From Phragmites australis (Eukaryota > Streptophyta > Magnoliopsida > Poales > Poaceae): a stretch of 64,000 nt of DNA. The notes under the pieces were generated by a model. That model saw only the letters and a program-made list of their open reading frames with translations, had not been told where the DNA came from and made no database searches. A program made the position numbers and the translations under genes. Location: contig NC_084934.1 in NCBI RefSeq assembly GCF_958298935.1, forward strand, positions 2,978,501 to 3,042,500, given 5' to 3'. Each line of letters opens with the position of its first letter. Position 1 is the first letter of the stretch. Below are positions 21,768 through 33,384 of the stretch, piece after piece.

Positions 21768-23700
21768 AGATAGGTATTTCTTAATCTTGTGTATCCATAT
21801 TTAAGGGATTTGTAAGATCTATTCTCAATACCTATTGCTTCTTCTTGCAATGTACTCACCGGAGGATACCGACAAGAAGATTAGGGTCCTTTTTGAAGCC
21901 ATCCCTTCTTCTAGGTGCAAGGATGTCCTGACTCCCATGGTAGAGATGGACCTCAAAGCTCAAGCAAGAATCATGTCAATAAGTATCACAAACTTTCTTG
22001 ATTTTCTTGTTCTTTTTTCCATGTAGTCGTACTTGTAGTGATAGCTATTGCCGATTTGGATAGCTTCCTGGACGCGGAGGTCCCTATGCGGAGGCCAAGA
22101 ATGCAAGAGCCCCAGCTGTAGACTCGGATGATGTTTTTGTCACGGGGAGCAAGGGTCCTAGTGAGACTAGAAGTGGCACATTGCAAATTGTATCTTTCGA
22201 CAATGGCATGATATTAGAGGATGTCTACTTCATGGGTGTATATTCGACGATGGGTGACATTAAGCCGCCAATGGCCAACTACTCTTGCTCCTTTTGCTCC
22301 GGCCAATCTAGTGCCAACCTCTATAGTGGCTTCAACATTGGTGTGTTAGAACATTTACCCGGATCTTTTACAGCCATATTTATTTGTTAACTTCTCTAGT
22401 CTGTTCTGGCCTTCGGCCCAGGAGAGCAGGTAGAAGCTGTCCCTGTGAGTCCATCGGGTGATGCTCCCTTTACATAGCTAGCGTCGGGAAGCAAGAGACT
22501 AGTTCTCCTCTGGTTCTAGTGAATCCTTCTATTACTAGGAAACAGCTCAAGTATGCTGAGAATTATTTTGGATGCTTGATGGAATGCATGTTTTGAATTT
22601 GCCTCTCCCACAGGATAGTCGGAAAACTGATGATAGTACCCAAGCCCCAACTTCCCCAACCTCCAACCCTCCCTCCTCTGAAGGAGATGGCAGCAAGCCT
22701 GGTGAGCCCCTAGCATCGGTGACTACTAATCAGGATTTGGAGGTTGCTAGCACTGAGGTAGTCACTAAACTTCCACGAAGGATTTATGGGATTCTGCTGG
22801 ATGCATCCTGGGGGAAAATGCTTGAAGGGCAACTAGGTCATCAGCACAATTCAGTATTCAATGCCTTCTTCATGTTAAGTTTCCACTCGCAAGTTAGAAA
22901 CCCAATTAGCAAAATGACTAGAACTGACCTTGTCATTCTTTGAAGTTTGACTTGCACTGCTTGAACAAGACCCGCTATGATGCCAAGAACACCATCGTCT
23001 GAGTTGCTGAGCTCGAAAAGGAACCTACCGAGCTATCCAGTTGCTCTCTTGAGTGACGGCTAAGAAGGAGAAGTGGACACTGTGCTAGAAGACCGAATGA
23101 AGAGTGAACCTCTAATATCCTGACAAGCTTCTTATTCACCTTTGTATTCGTAACATATTGCCTTGCAAAACTCTCCATGACATGAAAAGTTGTCATCCAG
23201 GAATGGGCCCAAATGTCAGCACCGCACCAATAGCTTGTTGAGGCACTCGACATCTTCCAGAAAGTGTTTGGCGGGGTTGGGATCCAGACAAAGACTACTG
23301 GCGGAGAGGATGCTCTCGGGCTCGTTGTCCAGGTTACCAAGCTTACCGAGGCATTCATGGGTTCCGGGAGATGGTCACCGAACACCTCTCGAGCCAATCC
23401 TGATAGAGTGCAGAGCTGACACTCGTGTATGAGTTGCTGTCCTAAAGACTCATCAACTGGAGTTCAATGCAAATCCTCCTGGAAGGTTTCGGGGATGAAT
23501 CGGAAAAGTCTTCGACCGATATGTTTGAAGAGACGATGGGGCTATCCAAGGCCTTTGTGGATGCGATGGACTTCTTTCCCTCGACATAGTTCATTTACTT
23601 TTACCTTGCAGTCTGTAAGAACACTTGGTAGATTTTGTTAGTTCAATTCAGGAACTTCAATTTTTCTCCATGCCTGATGGGAGTACTTCATGTTGGAGTC
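21768..23700 (+). mobile_element. Continuation of the PF04195 element copy 2
   Basis: This sequence lies on the far side of the copia insertion and should be the downstream part of the same element. Plus-strand frames show low-complexity, charged and serine/proline-rich segments: A-V-D-S-D-D-V-F-V-T near 22,115; S-P-T-S-N-P-P-S-S-E-G-D-G near 22,650; and a helical segment with A-E-L-E-K-E near 23,010. Such segments fit the variable C-terminal part of these proteins. Frame changes and stops are frequent. I cannot define exons. The assignment rests on position plus general character. Confidence 0.4.
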
Positions 23701-24880
23701 TTTTGATGTAATATCATGATCTATTATTGGCTTCTTCCTTTGATTAGTTCGGGACATGTTGATCACTAGTTGGGGTGCTTCTTATGACCGGTCTTCGCTC
23801 CGCTTATGTGGGAGCCATTGTAGCCCCCAGCCACCTGTGGAACGCGACAAGCTGCCTTTGTACAACCCCGAGTTCATAAGGCAATGATTCTTCCCTTCTC
23901 ATTAGAATCCGCTTCCAGAGAACACACAATATGTTATTTGGGTTTCCAGTGCCTAGTACTTATGAAGCCTCGACTGTCTACTCAAAAATAAAATTCTAGG
24001 TGGGCAATCCAAATAGTAAGAAATATCATTAAAGTAAAGGGAACTCATATTGCCCTTGGGTCGAGACAAATTTTTGCCGCCCCAATTGCATGTTTGGGAT
24101 GCAAGATCCGAAAAGCAACTTCCCTATTTGTCAAGCATGAAGATGTGTGGAAAGAAAAGTAAGGAAGAAAAACAAAATTGATCGACTTCATAGGCAATAT
24201 GATCTTTATTATTATGAGAAGGTACACTAAGGACTAAAACTTAGAACTTATAGAATGCACCAAACGACCCTCAAGCTATGTAGAACCATTATCTTAAACT
24301 TAAATGATCTTAGAATTAGATGAGGCTTGGCTACGTCTGAGTTGATAAAGGCTCGTGATGGTTGTCCTGAGAGTATCCGTTCCTCATTCTCAGGAGTAGT
24401 GCTGGTGGAGGGGTACCCACCGGAAGTCATCATTGAAGACCAGAGAGCACCTGACCTCATGCGATCCGTTGATGATCGATAGTATTAGGAGCGAACTGGG
24501 CTCTAGCCGTAGATGTTCATGGCGGTATATCTCCAGCGACACCAGTACCATTGGTAGCGACTGTTGCTGCTGGGTCCGTGGGAATACCGACGCTGTTGTT
24601 TTCAGTGGCGTTTTGATCTGCGCCATCTGGTCATCGGTTGGGGCTCTAACTCCTTGAACTATGAACATGAATCGATCTGTTCAACTGCTCTAATTATCGA
24701 TCGAGTTGTTGTTGCCACTCTCCTTATCCTCGTCCTCACGGCTCTAACTCCTTGAACTATGAACATGGATCTATCTATTCAACTGCTCTAATTATCGATC
24801 GAGTTGTTGTTGCCACTCTCCTGATCCTCGTCCTCACTGTCGGTGTCTATGCACTGTAGAACGTTATGCTCATTGGGTTC
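23701..24880. other. Unassigned retroelement-like sequence
   Basis: Contains GGGAGCCATTGTAGCCCCCAG near 23,811, a phrase seen in gypsy-type elements, and short minus-strand frames with no domain. A 98-bp tandem duplication lies at 24,642-24,837. No gene can be supported. Confidence 0.35.
24642..24837. repeat. 98-bp tandem duplication
   Basis: Two units starting GGCTCTAACTCCTTGAAC at 24,642 and 24,740, differing at only a few positions. The high similarity points to a fairly recent local duplication compared with the surrounding decay. Confidence 0.92.
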
Positions 24881-25096
24881 CTAGTGGAGATGCCCCACCT
24901 CACGATATGCGTCCAATCGGCTGAACTTGAGGATACCAGTGTGGATTAGTCCATCTTGATGATCCCAGTGAAAAACCATAGTTCTAAAGAGGGTCTCAGA
25001 TCCGACAAGAGGCAATGAGTAGATGGCTTCCGCCAACTTGAAGTGGTCATAGAAATCGTCGTCAGAGAAATTAGTGGGAATGTGAACTCGAGACAT
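24881..25096 (-). pseudogene. Short ORF at the start of a gypsy-type element
   Basis: ATG at 25,096 opens a 71-residue frame, M-S-R-V-H-I-P-T-N-F-S-D-D-D-F-Y, immediately downstream of the presumed primer site of the LTR at 25,141. A protein starting M-S-R-V-H-(V/I)-P-T-N-F-S-D-D-D-F is familiar from grass elements that carry PF04195 genes, which suggests this is the 5' end of the same composite element. No domain name can be given. The frame ends after 71 codons, shorter than expected for a gag-like protein. Confidence 0.45.
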
Positions 25097-25546
25097 GATC
25101 AGTCCTAAAAAACAGAAGAAGGCACCTACCTACCATGCCAACTGTCGAAGATTAGTTCCTGACAATATGTTCATAATTGACTGGGGTAGCTTCGAGATCA
25201 GAGATTGAACACGAAGTGAGACACGCAATGTAGACAGGTTCGAAGCCTCGATTGGAGGAATACCCTACGTCCTATATGGATAGTGATGTATATGTATTCT
25301 CTTGAGTACAAGCAATGTGCCTAGACCTATTGCAAGGAGCAGATCGGGTCTAAACTAAACTAAGGATGATGTCGCCAAGTATCTACTATGATCTTGGTGC
25401 TTATGTCGAGTTGTAGATGTGTGAGTTTCCACTCTATTATCCCCCTCCTCCAGTGGTCTGGGTCCCTACTTTATATATGCCTGATATGCCACCTCCTATC
25501 TAGCCATAGTTGATAGGTAGTGCTTCATCTTGTCTACCAGTACAAA
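25097..25546 (-). mobile_element. Leader, primer site and 5' LTR of the PF04195-bearing element
   Basis: The plus strand has ACCATGCCAACTGTCGAAG at 25,134-25,152. Read on minus, an LTR end TTCGACA is followed by GTTGGCATGG, which resembles gypsy primer-binding sites of the TTGGCGCGCC type with changes. The LTR-like block to 25,546 contains TACCCTACGTCCTATATGG and a TATATATG element near 25,472, usual in gypsy LTRs of grasses. Its right end is cut by the CACTA fragment at 25,547. Confidence 0.5.
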
Positions 25547-26064
25547 CACTACTACAAAATTGGTCAGAAGTAGCGGCACATCAGTGCTGGTTGTACAAGA
25601 ACCACCACTGAAGATGTATCAGTGCTGGTTCTAGTCAGAACAGGCATTGATAGTTTATCTAGACCTAAAATTTTTGATCCATTCTAATTTTGGCTTGACC
25701 AAACATCCAGCTCCAACTATCAGTGCTGGTTCTATTGACAATCGACACTGATAGTCTATATTGACCCGAAATTTGATTCCATTTTAATTTTGGCTCGATC
25801 AAGTCTAGCTCCAAACTCCAGATATTTTTCTCGCTCCTCTCTCTCCTAAAAATATTTTTTTTTTGCTTTTATGACATCGTTATACGCATATAAGATTTTT
25901 AGTATAAAAGAAATATAGAAATTCTCTAAAATTATGTAAATATTTGCAAAAAAACCCCTAGAATTCAAATGGTTATAACTTTTTGCTCCTAGCTTCGATT
26001 TGGGTGATTGTCACGCTCAAATTTGGGTGATTTTCATGCTCAAATTCAAATGATTTTACCAAGT
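25547..26064. mobile_element. CACTA terminal fragment, CAGTGCTGGTT family
   Basis: Begins CACTACTACAAAATTGG, the standard CACTA terminus. It has subterminal units ATCAGTGCTGGTT (25,577, 25,618 and 25,719) and inverted CACTGATAGT units. These units differ from the GCCGGC-type arrays elsewhere in the window, so this is another family. The opposite end is not present; the fragment stops where the LTR at about 26,065 begins. Confidence 0.7.
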
Positions 26065-26668
26065 TATAGCATTGTTTGGTTTTGTTACTGTTCTTAATAG
26101 TTTCTCTTGTATGCTTTTCTGGTGTGTCGATTAGGAAGTGAGCAGTTCCTGAACCTGCAAGACTAAGGTTTTGAAGACTTTGATAAGCTCTCAGCTGAAG
26201 TCAAGTGTCCTTGAACATCTTGCTCCTATTTTAGGTTTTATATGCAGTTATTATCCTTCATTGCATGCCTGTCTAAGATGAAAGCCTATGATTAGGGTTT
26301 ATTAGATTTTTGTATGATTATCCTTGTCGTCATTGATGAGTCATGAGACATGAAGGGTAGATATTATAGTTGCTATCATGGTTGGGGTAAATGTTAAATT
26401 TGACTATTAATTATGCAACATGAACCGAGTATAGTAATTTTATAGCAACATGGTGTTGGGATCCTAACAGGATGGTTGTGTGATGATGGTGCGGGAATGC
26501 ACATGTGCGAGAAATGGACAGTTGGTTTGTGGTTGTTTCTGTGTGGGATCCTAAGGACCAGTTCTTGAAGCATGTAACCCGGCTATGCAACCACGAGGCT
26601 TACATGGATATGACCTAGCCAATTAATTAGCCACCCCTCCGATTCTATAGGCACCAGTGGAGAGTTGA

Positions 26669-26885
26669 CACTACTACAGAAACCCCCTTCACTGCCGGCT
26701 CCAAAACCACTTTCACTGCCAGTTTTGGAGCCGTAGTAGGCAACAGGCAGTGATAGTCGTGGACTATCACTGCCGGCTGGGTGGACCGACAGTGAAGGGC
26801 CTTATCACTGCTGGCTTAAGGATTGAGTCAGCGGTGATAAACCTGAAATCACTGCCGGCTGAAAGATTCAGCCGACAGTGTTTTG
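26669..26885. repeat. Left terminal repeat array of the large CACTA element
   Basis: TIR plus about eight CACTGCCGGCT-type units in alternating orientation, for example TATCACTGCCGGCTGG and CCGACAGTGAAGG. In characterised CACTA elements such subterminal units are transposase binding sites; here this is inferred. Confidence 0.85.
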
Positions 26886-27289
26886 CCTCTCCTCCCTCCC
26901 CTCCTCTCTCTCTTTGTCCTCTCTCTACTCCCTCTCACTCCTCGATCTCTCCATCTCTCTCTCAATACATGCATACAATGATACATATATTTAATGTAAA
27001 TCAATAATAAATGCAACTCACTAATACGTAGTAATGAACACATATTTCAAGTCATAGGCATCGACAAACACACATATGTATATAATAGTTCTCACAGGTC
27101 ACCCCCTGAAAAGTCGGTCGAGTTTAGCTAGTCCAGTATCCCTCTACCTGTACCTCTACTTCCTCTCCCACGATGAGGACCGCGTCTCCACACTGTCGAC
27201 TGTTGGCGTGTGTACATCCGGGGATGCGGGGGGGGGGGGGGGGGCGATGGTGGTGGAGTATTGGACCTGGCCATGCGTGATCGACCGCA

Positions 27290-27583
27290 GCGTCACCTAA
27301 GCTCCAGGATTACCGGCGTGTCAAAGACATCGAAGTCTGACACCTGAATGCCTCTACGGTTTGAGCCTTCGGCCTCCTCCGTAGCACACTGATAGGCCAC
27401 CCTCTCGTCCTTCTCCTCCTGGGCACGCTTATGGGACGCAGCTTTTTGCTCCTCTGCAGCGCACAGCTGATGGGCCAGCCTCTCATCCTCGTCCTGGGCA
27501 CGCTTCCTAGCCGCTGCTTCTTGCTCCTCCTTCTCATCATCGTTGGAAGGCCATCTCGTCGATACCAACTTTGCACCATACAT
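27290..27583 (-). pseudogene. Charged coiled-coil-like ORF at the end of the CACTA second gene
   Basis: The minus-strand frame has a roughly 22-residue repeat rich in Glu, Lys, Arg and Ala (A-A-R-K-R-A-Q-D-E-D-E-R-L-A-H-Q, then A-S-H-K-R-A-Q-E-E-K-D-E-R-V-A-Y-Q). It would form a long helix or coiled coil. It lies downstream of the Ulp1-like exons and may be their last exon or a separate piece. A second frame on the same strand is open over the same stretch because of the repeat, so the coding frame is not proven. A poly-G run (27,230-27,243) lies just beyond. Confidence 0.4.
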
Positions 27584-27639
27584 AGTAATTCATATCATTC
27601 ATTAATAAATAGTAATTAATGACATACATAAATATTGTG

Positions 27640-30600
27640 TCATTTTCCAAAATATAATACATTGTCAAGCCCATTGGTAGCTTTCCTCCTTGTCGCATAC
27701 TCTGTACTTGAAGGAATGGTGTCATCTGAAGATCTGTGACGTTTGGACGACACGATCGGTTCATGAAACTCGCCGTTTGGGTTGATAATATATTCTAAGA
27801 AGAACCCGGCGATATGTTCTTGAAGGGCATGTATTTCTGCAGGTTGTAACACATTTGTGCGTAGTTTCGAGCACTGCGTTTGAAGAATTGAAAGAATTAG
27901 TCCTTGAACACGTATAGAAATTGAAAAGAAGGTATAGATATGTTATTAATTTCATACCTCAAGATCATTGAACCTAATAGCGTCTCCGTCCGGGCTGAAT
28001 GCGTGCATGGTAGTAACAACATAAAACGCGTAGAGATTGTTGCTGGCTGGCTGCCTCATACACTTTAAGTGGGAAGGATTTGTCAGTGGAATGAATTGAA
28101 CCTTTTTATTCAGTAGGAAATGCAAGACATGAATATTCCCTGTGTACCGGAAAGTTGGTTTTTACATTATATTGCTTCTTGAATGGAAAGTAGATGATAC
28201 TCTTTTTTTGGGTATCTTGTGTATGCCCTTTACATGAATATGAATACCGATTAAACTTAGATGCAATCGTCGAGAAGATTAAATAATCGAGTTAACCTGT
28301 TTAGCGTGTTGATGAGGTGTTGGCAAGTCATCTGATCTCTCTTTTGTGAGTCCAAGACAATGATCTTGCTCAAGTCTGGGTGGATGACAAGGAGGATCCA
28401 ATGAAAACTACAGAATATGTCACCATAGCAAATTAGTACTAGAATGAAGTTGCCCATAAAATGAGGATGCCCTTGCGCTCATACACGTACTCATAGCTGT
28501 AAGGTAAGAGTATGAATTTCTTTTATTGGTGGTGATGCAGACACTTCAATAAGTAGTCCTCGGTGAAGTCTGGATTCTCGCTTATAAGTGCCTGGTTCAC
28601 AAGCCCAGGATCAATGAATACTACTTTCTTATCTAAGTCTTGTTCGCATGTTTGGATCTCCATTCTACGAAAGAGAGAAGTTAGCTATGCAATTTCAAGG
28701 TACAAGATCATATAACGTGAATTATATGCATAAGTTACTTACAGAGTCCACACTCTGACTATAGACACATCGAGGGCATATGTCTTATACAATTCATACA
28801 AGTCCTTGAAATACACCCAGAAGAAGCTATCCCCGTTGAGGAAATAATCATCTGTATATCTTACGGGGAACGCCTAAAAACCCTGTCTGGAATACTCCAA
28901 GTACCATTGATGTAATCGGCGCATTTGAGTTGTAAGGTTTCTTTCTATATCTGGTTATCGTAACATCCATTTTTTGGATATCCCCTCCCACAGTAAACCG
29001 TGCTAGTTCCTCTACTGTTATTCTTGATTCAGCTAGGAAGACCGCAATGCTTGGAGCATTCTTAATGATTGGGCCTGACTTGCTCTTGGTTTTCTTCTTA
29101 CTAATGCGTTCATAGTCAGTTGGTGACTTTCTTGAAGCTGCCCCCGTCTGTTTAACTTTGGCCATTTTCGTAAAAAATTTCATGGCATCTTCAGGCACAA
29201 CAGGCTTCGGTGGAGGTGGTGAAGGATGGAAATGAGACGTGACACTGGCATCCATAATCTTTTTGGTTTCCTCATCAGTGAGTGAATAGACATCCTTGGG
29301 TTCCACCAACTTCTTAGATGCCACCAAATTTTTAGATGATGTCTTCTGCTTAGATGCTGCGGAACCTGATCGTGTTTGCTGAGCTGATGACTGGATTCTT
29401 GATGGTGCTAGCTTCTTGAGCGGTGGACTTCTTTGAGGCGATGGCTGAGGAGGTGGACTTCTTCTAGGAGATGGGTGAGGAGAGGGAGATCTAAGAGGCG
29501 ATGATGGCCTGAGGTGTACTGGAGAGTAGAGGTTCTCGGGAGCTATCCCTGGTGGAAACACTATGTAGGCCTTCTCTCACGCGATGAATGTGTGCTCGTT
29601 CTCTCCTATAGTGTTCGCCCCCTCCTCTGCGGGGTAGTCCACCTCAACATGGCGATACTGGTCAACTGCCTCATCTACTTCGATGACAGCTTAGCCCTTC
29701 GGTATCGGACATCCATGCAATTGTTCAAGGGAGCCACGGGGATAAGCCACGCCGGAAGCCACCTTGATGGTAATGTTCCTAGCACCAATGTGTAGTTCAC
29801 ACGGTGTCCGTACTATGATGAGGTCCACAGGATAAGTGATGGATTTAGCTCCTGGAACTCCCGTAGACGCACAGCTACTCTGACAATCACCGGGGCTGGA
29901 GCGCGCACCATCAGGAGATGCTTTCGGCTGTTCCTATTTGCTCAGAATGGCACCCCGTTGACGCATGAGGGCTTGGGACACTGCTTGTGCTATTTTTTTC
30001 TGTATGTTCCCTCTCCTTTTGTAGCACTTGTTAAAGCATTTTCATCAGCCTAGCTTGTTCTGCCGCTCGTTCTACATCTCGCGTTGCTTGGGATATCTTT
30101 CGACTCTTGTAATTGTTGACGTCGCCTAGGAATCCAAATTTCCAACCCATCACCCCAATTCCTCGTGTGCGACCACCATGCTCCTTGTTTTCCAGGGCCA
30201 AGGTGAGCTCGTCCCTATCCCTTTCTGGCTTGAAAGATCCTTGTGAAGACTGCTCGTGGGCTTACACAAGCTTTTTTGCAAGATCTTGCATCACTTCTAG
30301 GTCTTTGGAGGTTCTAAAGGATAAGCTTCCATCAGATGAGTAAGAAGCACCCCTTCCAAGAAGAAAGTGTGTTGATCATTTGCTCCAATCCTCCATCTCA
30401 AGCGTGACACCTCTCTCTCGCAATTCATCTAGCTGTTGTTGCCACTGCCTTTCTTTCCTCATGTGCCCACAACTGTCAACTCTGTGGGGGTACAGGATCT
30501 TCTTCGAGTTTGCTTTGTTCACCTCACTCAACCTCTGTGCTTCTTCCAACAACCTTTACTCCGCAAAGTCTTGCCAATGATCTTCTAGTTGCGGCCATTT

Positions 30601-31230
30601 GTGGAAATCTGACGTTGTACCTTTCTGCACATACGTTCTGTTCAGTGTCCCCTTCCAGTTCTTAAATGAAAGGCCCATGATCATTAGCGTCCTACGCCTA
30701 ACTACTTCCACATATGTCTCTTCAGGGTAGTTGAACTTCTCTAATATCTTAGGACACAAGATATTGTTCTTGATCGAATCAGGAACCACGTGCGGATCAC
30801 CTCGTTCACTAGTCCACAATCTGTAGCTGATGGGCACGTGATCCTTAACAGCGATCCCACAAACTGACTTGTATGGCCCCAGAACTCTCTTTGGTGCAGT
30901 TGGCTCCCCTGCTGGTGAGATCTCTGTGATCACAAATCATCCCATAGGCATCTTCGAGGGACCTCGGACACGATGCTGCTCTTGGGATTGCTCATTGTCG
31001 TGACTCTCCGGAGCGTCAAGCATCTGCGCATAAGCGAAAAAGCTATTGGGAACCTATATGATAATATGTACAAGAGATACATTCATCTACTTATGAATTA
31101 CCTCATCGCCTCCACATGCATCTGTTTGGTCCAGGTTGAGGTAGTGGCTCGGGCTACCTTCTTCAATGTTTGACGGCGGCACTACATCTCCTTCTAACAC
31201 CTGGCCTGGATTGGCAGTTGGTGATGCCAT
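27640..31230 (-). pseudogene. CACTA second gene: En/Spm transposase-24 domain plus Ulp1-like domain
   Basis: ATG at 31,230 starts M-A-S-P-T-A-N-P-G-Q. The segment at 30,933-30,560 matches plant transposase PF03004 (Ptta/En/Spm): V-P-D-S-I-K-N-N-I, then R-R-T-L-M-I-M-G-L-S-F-K-N-W-K-G-T-L, then Y-V-Q-K-G-T-T. Next comes a proline/serine/lysine-rich linker (29,561-28,848). The Ulp1-like C48 part has F-H-W-I-L-L-V-I-H-P-D and V-L-D-S (about 28,410-28,330), then R-Q-P-A-S-N-N-L-Y-A-F-Y-V (about 28,050-28,020), and a C-terminal exon ending near 27,640. Several GT-AG introns are implied. The His and Asp are present, but the residue at the catalytic Cys position is Tyr. An in-frame TGA near 29,580 and other stops indicate a pseudogene. 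Confidence 0.75.
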
Positions 31231-32929
31231 CACTTCCTGGGAGTTCTGCATACGATTACGACGAGCAGTTGAGTATTCTACATATAAAGAGCAGAGGAAG
31301 GAGGAAGATAGAGATAAAGCCGATGAGGGAGGGAGGGAGGTTGTTGAAAGAGTGAGATAACCATGAAGGAATCGATAGGTTATGACCACATTTAACAAAA
31401 AAAAAGTTGCATCTTACAAAGCAAAATAGGCATAAAGGTACTGACAGTTGACACATTGATCTTACAAGTCACATCATCTTACATAGCAAAATAATGATGA
31501 TTACAGCCAGAACTAGGATTATGACATCTTTACACGTGAAATCATATTTCTTGTTTTTAAAGTTAGTCAATTTTAGCTCGGCTTGGATGACTTGACTGTT
31601 GTATGCCGCAACAGCTTCATGTTTGGACTTGCATCCTTTGTAACATGCTCCTTTGAATCCATTAACTTGTGCGTGGCATTCCTCCTAACTGGAGAACACT
31701 CCACTTTGCCAACCACGATGAACAACATACCATATCATAGCAGTCCTAAATTTCAGAGAATATGCAAAAATGATACACTACAAACCACACTAACAACAAA
31801 GAATGTTATTGCAAAAAACTATTAGGCACAGTGGCTCTAGCAAATGACCTTATTGAGACTTCAGTACCGATTACATGTTCAGAGAGAAAGCATTTAATTG
31901 TTGCTTCCTCTCCGAACATGTAATCAGTACTAAAGTCCTAGAAGTAATAAAGAAATATGGCCTTGAGCCATATCATCATCGCCACTATTTTATTGTATTT
32001 CAAAAGAAATGTTTGCTTCTCCATAGAGAGCATTTAATGTATGAGGCTAAGCATTATGGCATTCTATTAACTGCTTTCGCAAAACCAAATATCAAAGCAA
32101 TTATGAGCATTATGGCATTCTGTTTGCTTCCTTTGAACCAAATACACAGCTAGAAGATCTTGATAAACAATTCTCTGAATTACTACAACATCCTGGACAG
32201 AGTTACTGAACAAGTGACTAAACACTGGAAAGAAAGAAGCTCCTGTATAACAAGAAGCTGTCTGCGCAACAGAACAGCAGGAGCTTGAAGCCTCAGACAC
32301 AGAATCATCAACCTACTGCTCTATCATACACCAACTCATGTCTAGGAGTTTAATGCAATTAGGCAGTAAGCTAAAACCAACCAAATCTCAAGATCGACAT
32401 ACATGAACCGATCATACAGAAAATAAGCTCAAATCCCAATTACTGCCTATACCTTTAGCAATCAAAGAACTAACAAGACCTTATCTATTGTACTCACTTA
32501 TCTAGTCCAATTTCAATGAACTTAATCATCACTGAGCAATAGCACCATGCATCCAGATTGTTGAGGGTGGGGGATTTACCTTTGCTCTATCGGTCGGCGA
32601 GGTGGGCAGGCGCGGACAACGGCAGCACGAGCAGGACGACGGTGTAGGGGACGGAGATGGCGGCCTGAGCTCCAGAATAGGGATGATGGGGCTCCGGGGA
32701 CAGGGACGGCGGTGTAGGGGATGGAGACGGCGGTGTAGGGGACAGGGGCACGGGGGACTACTGTGTAGGGGACGGAGACGGCAGCCTTAGCTCCGGGATA
32801 GGGACGGCGGGGCTCCGAGGACAGGGACGGGGAGGATGCGGCAGGGATGGCCGCGTCGGGGTAGGGCTCAATTTTTCTAAGTGTCAGAGGGTGGGCGTCA
32901 AGCAATATAATACAGGGGAGGGATTTCAC
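31231..32929 (-). other. Spacer upstream of the CACTA second gene
   Basis: Mostly AT-rich noncoding sequence. 32,576-32,929 holds a GC-rich stretch of GGGGACGG-type repeats, giving a Pro/Ala-rich minus-strand frame of 117 codons and a Gly/Arg-rich plus-strand frame. These are probably composition artefacts of a promoter-like, repeat-rich segment. No recognisable domain. Confidence 0.4.
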
Positions 32930-33180
32930 ACTGCTGGCTCAATTCGAGCACCGACAGTGAAATAGTACCTTCACTGTCGGCTCAATATAACGATCGGCAG
33001 TGAAAGGATACTTTCACTGCCGTCTCAATTTGGGCACCGGGAGTGAAAGGGTACCTTCACTGCCGGCTAAATATGATGCCTGGCAGTGAAAGGGTACTTT
33101 CACTGCAGGCCCAACAACTTCACCGGCAGTGAAAGTTGTTTCAGTACCGACCTAACATGTCCACCGGCAGTGAAACCCCT
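32930..33180. repeat. Central array of terminal-type repeats in the CACTA element
   Basis: About ten units of the type TTTCACTGCCG / CGGCAGTGAAA in alternating orientation, like those at the two ends, but in the middle of the element and without an adjacent CACTA terminus. It sits between the truncated transposase gene and the second gene. Confidence 0.85.
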
Positions 33181-33231
33181 TTCCCTGCTGGTGGCTTGGG
33201 GTGCAAATTTTTTTTAAAGTTTCGCGCGCAC

Positions 33232-33292
33232 GCGAATAGACTCGAACCCACGACCTGCATAAGTAAGACCGAACAAACCGCTGCACTACTCA
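33232..33292 (-). other. tRNA-like box A/box B sequence
   Basis: On the minus strand GAGTAGTGCAGCGGTTTG fits a pol III box A (TRGYNNANNNGG). It is followed about 35 bases later by GTGGGTTCGAGTC, a near-perfect box B. Spacing is as in a tRNA gene. The middle reads CTTACTTATGCAGG. I cannot close a full acceptor stem, so this is described as tRNA-like, possibly tRNA-derived. It adjoins the central repeat array; a similar motif lies in the small CACTA element at 4168-4216. Confidence 0.4.
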
Positions 33293-33384
33293 AGTGATTT
33301 CGATTTATTCCATGGATAACCCTAAGTCCCTTTACCACGTCATATACCTGTCTCCCAGGGCGATGCTTAGGAGGTAATCAAATC

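Noticed and set aside
27310..27579. 89-codon minus-strand ORF overlapping the coiled-coil frame
   Set aside because: It is the alternative frame of the same charged repeat; the other frame has the more protein-like heptad composition. Neither is certain.
32576..32929. 117-codon Pro/Ala-rich minus-strand ORF as a gene
   Set aside because: It is made of GGGGACGG-type repeats, with a comparable open frame on the other strand; composition explains it.
33232..33292. A functional tRNA gene
   Set aside because: Box A and box B are good, but I could not pair a complete acceptor stem or a convincing anticodon arm, and the sequence lies inside a transposon.
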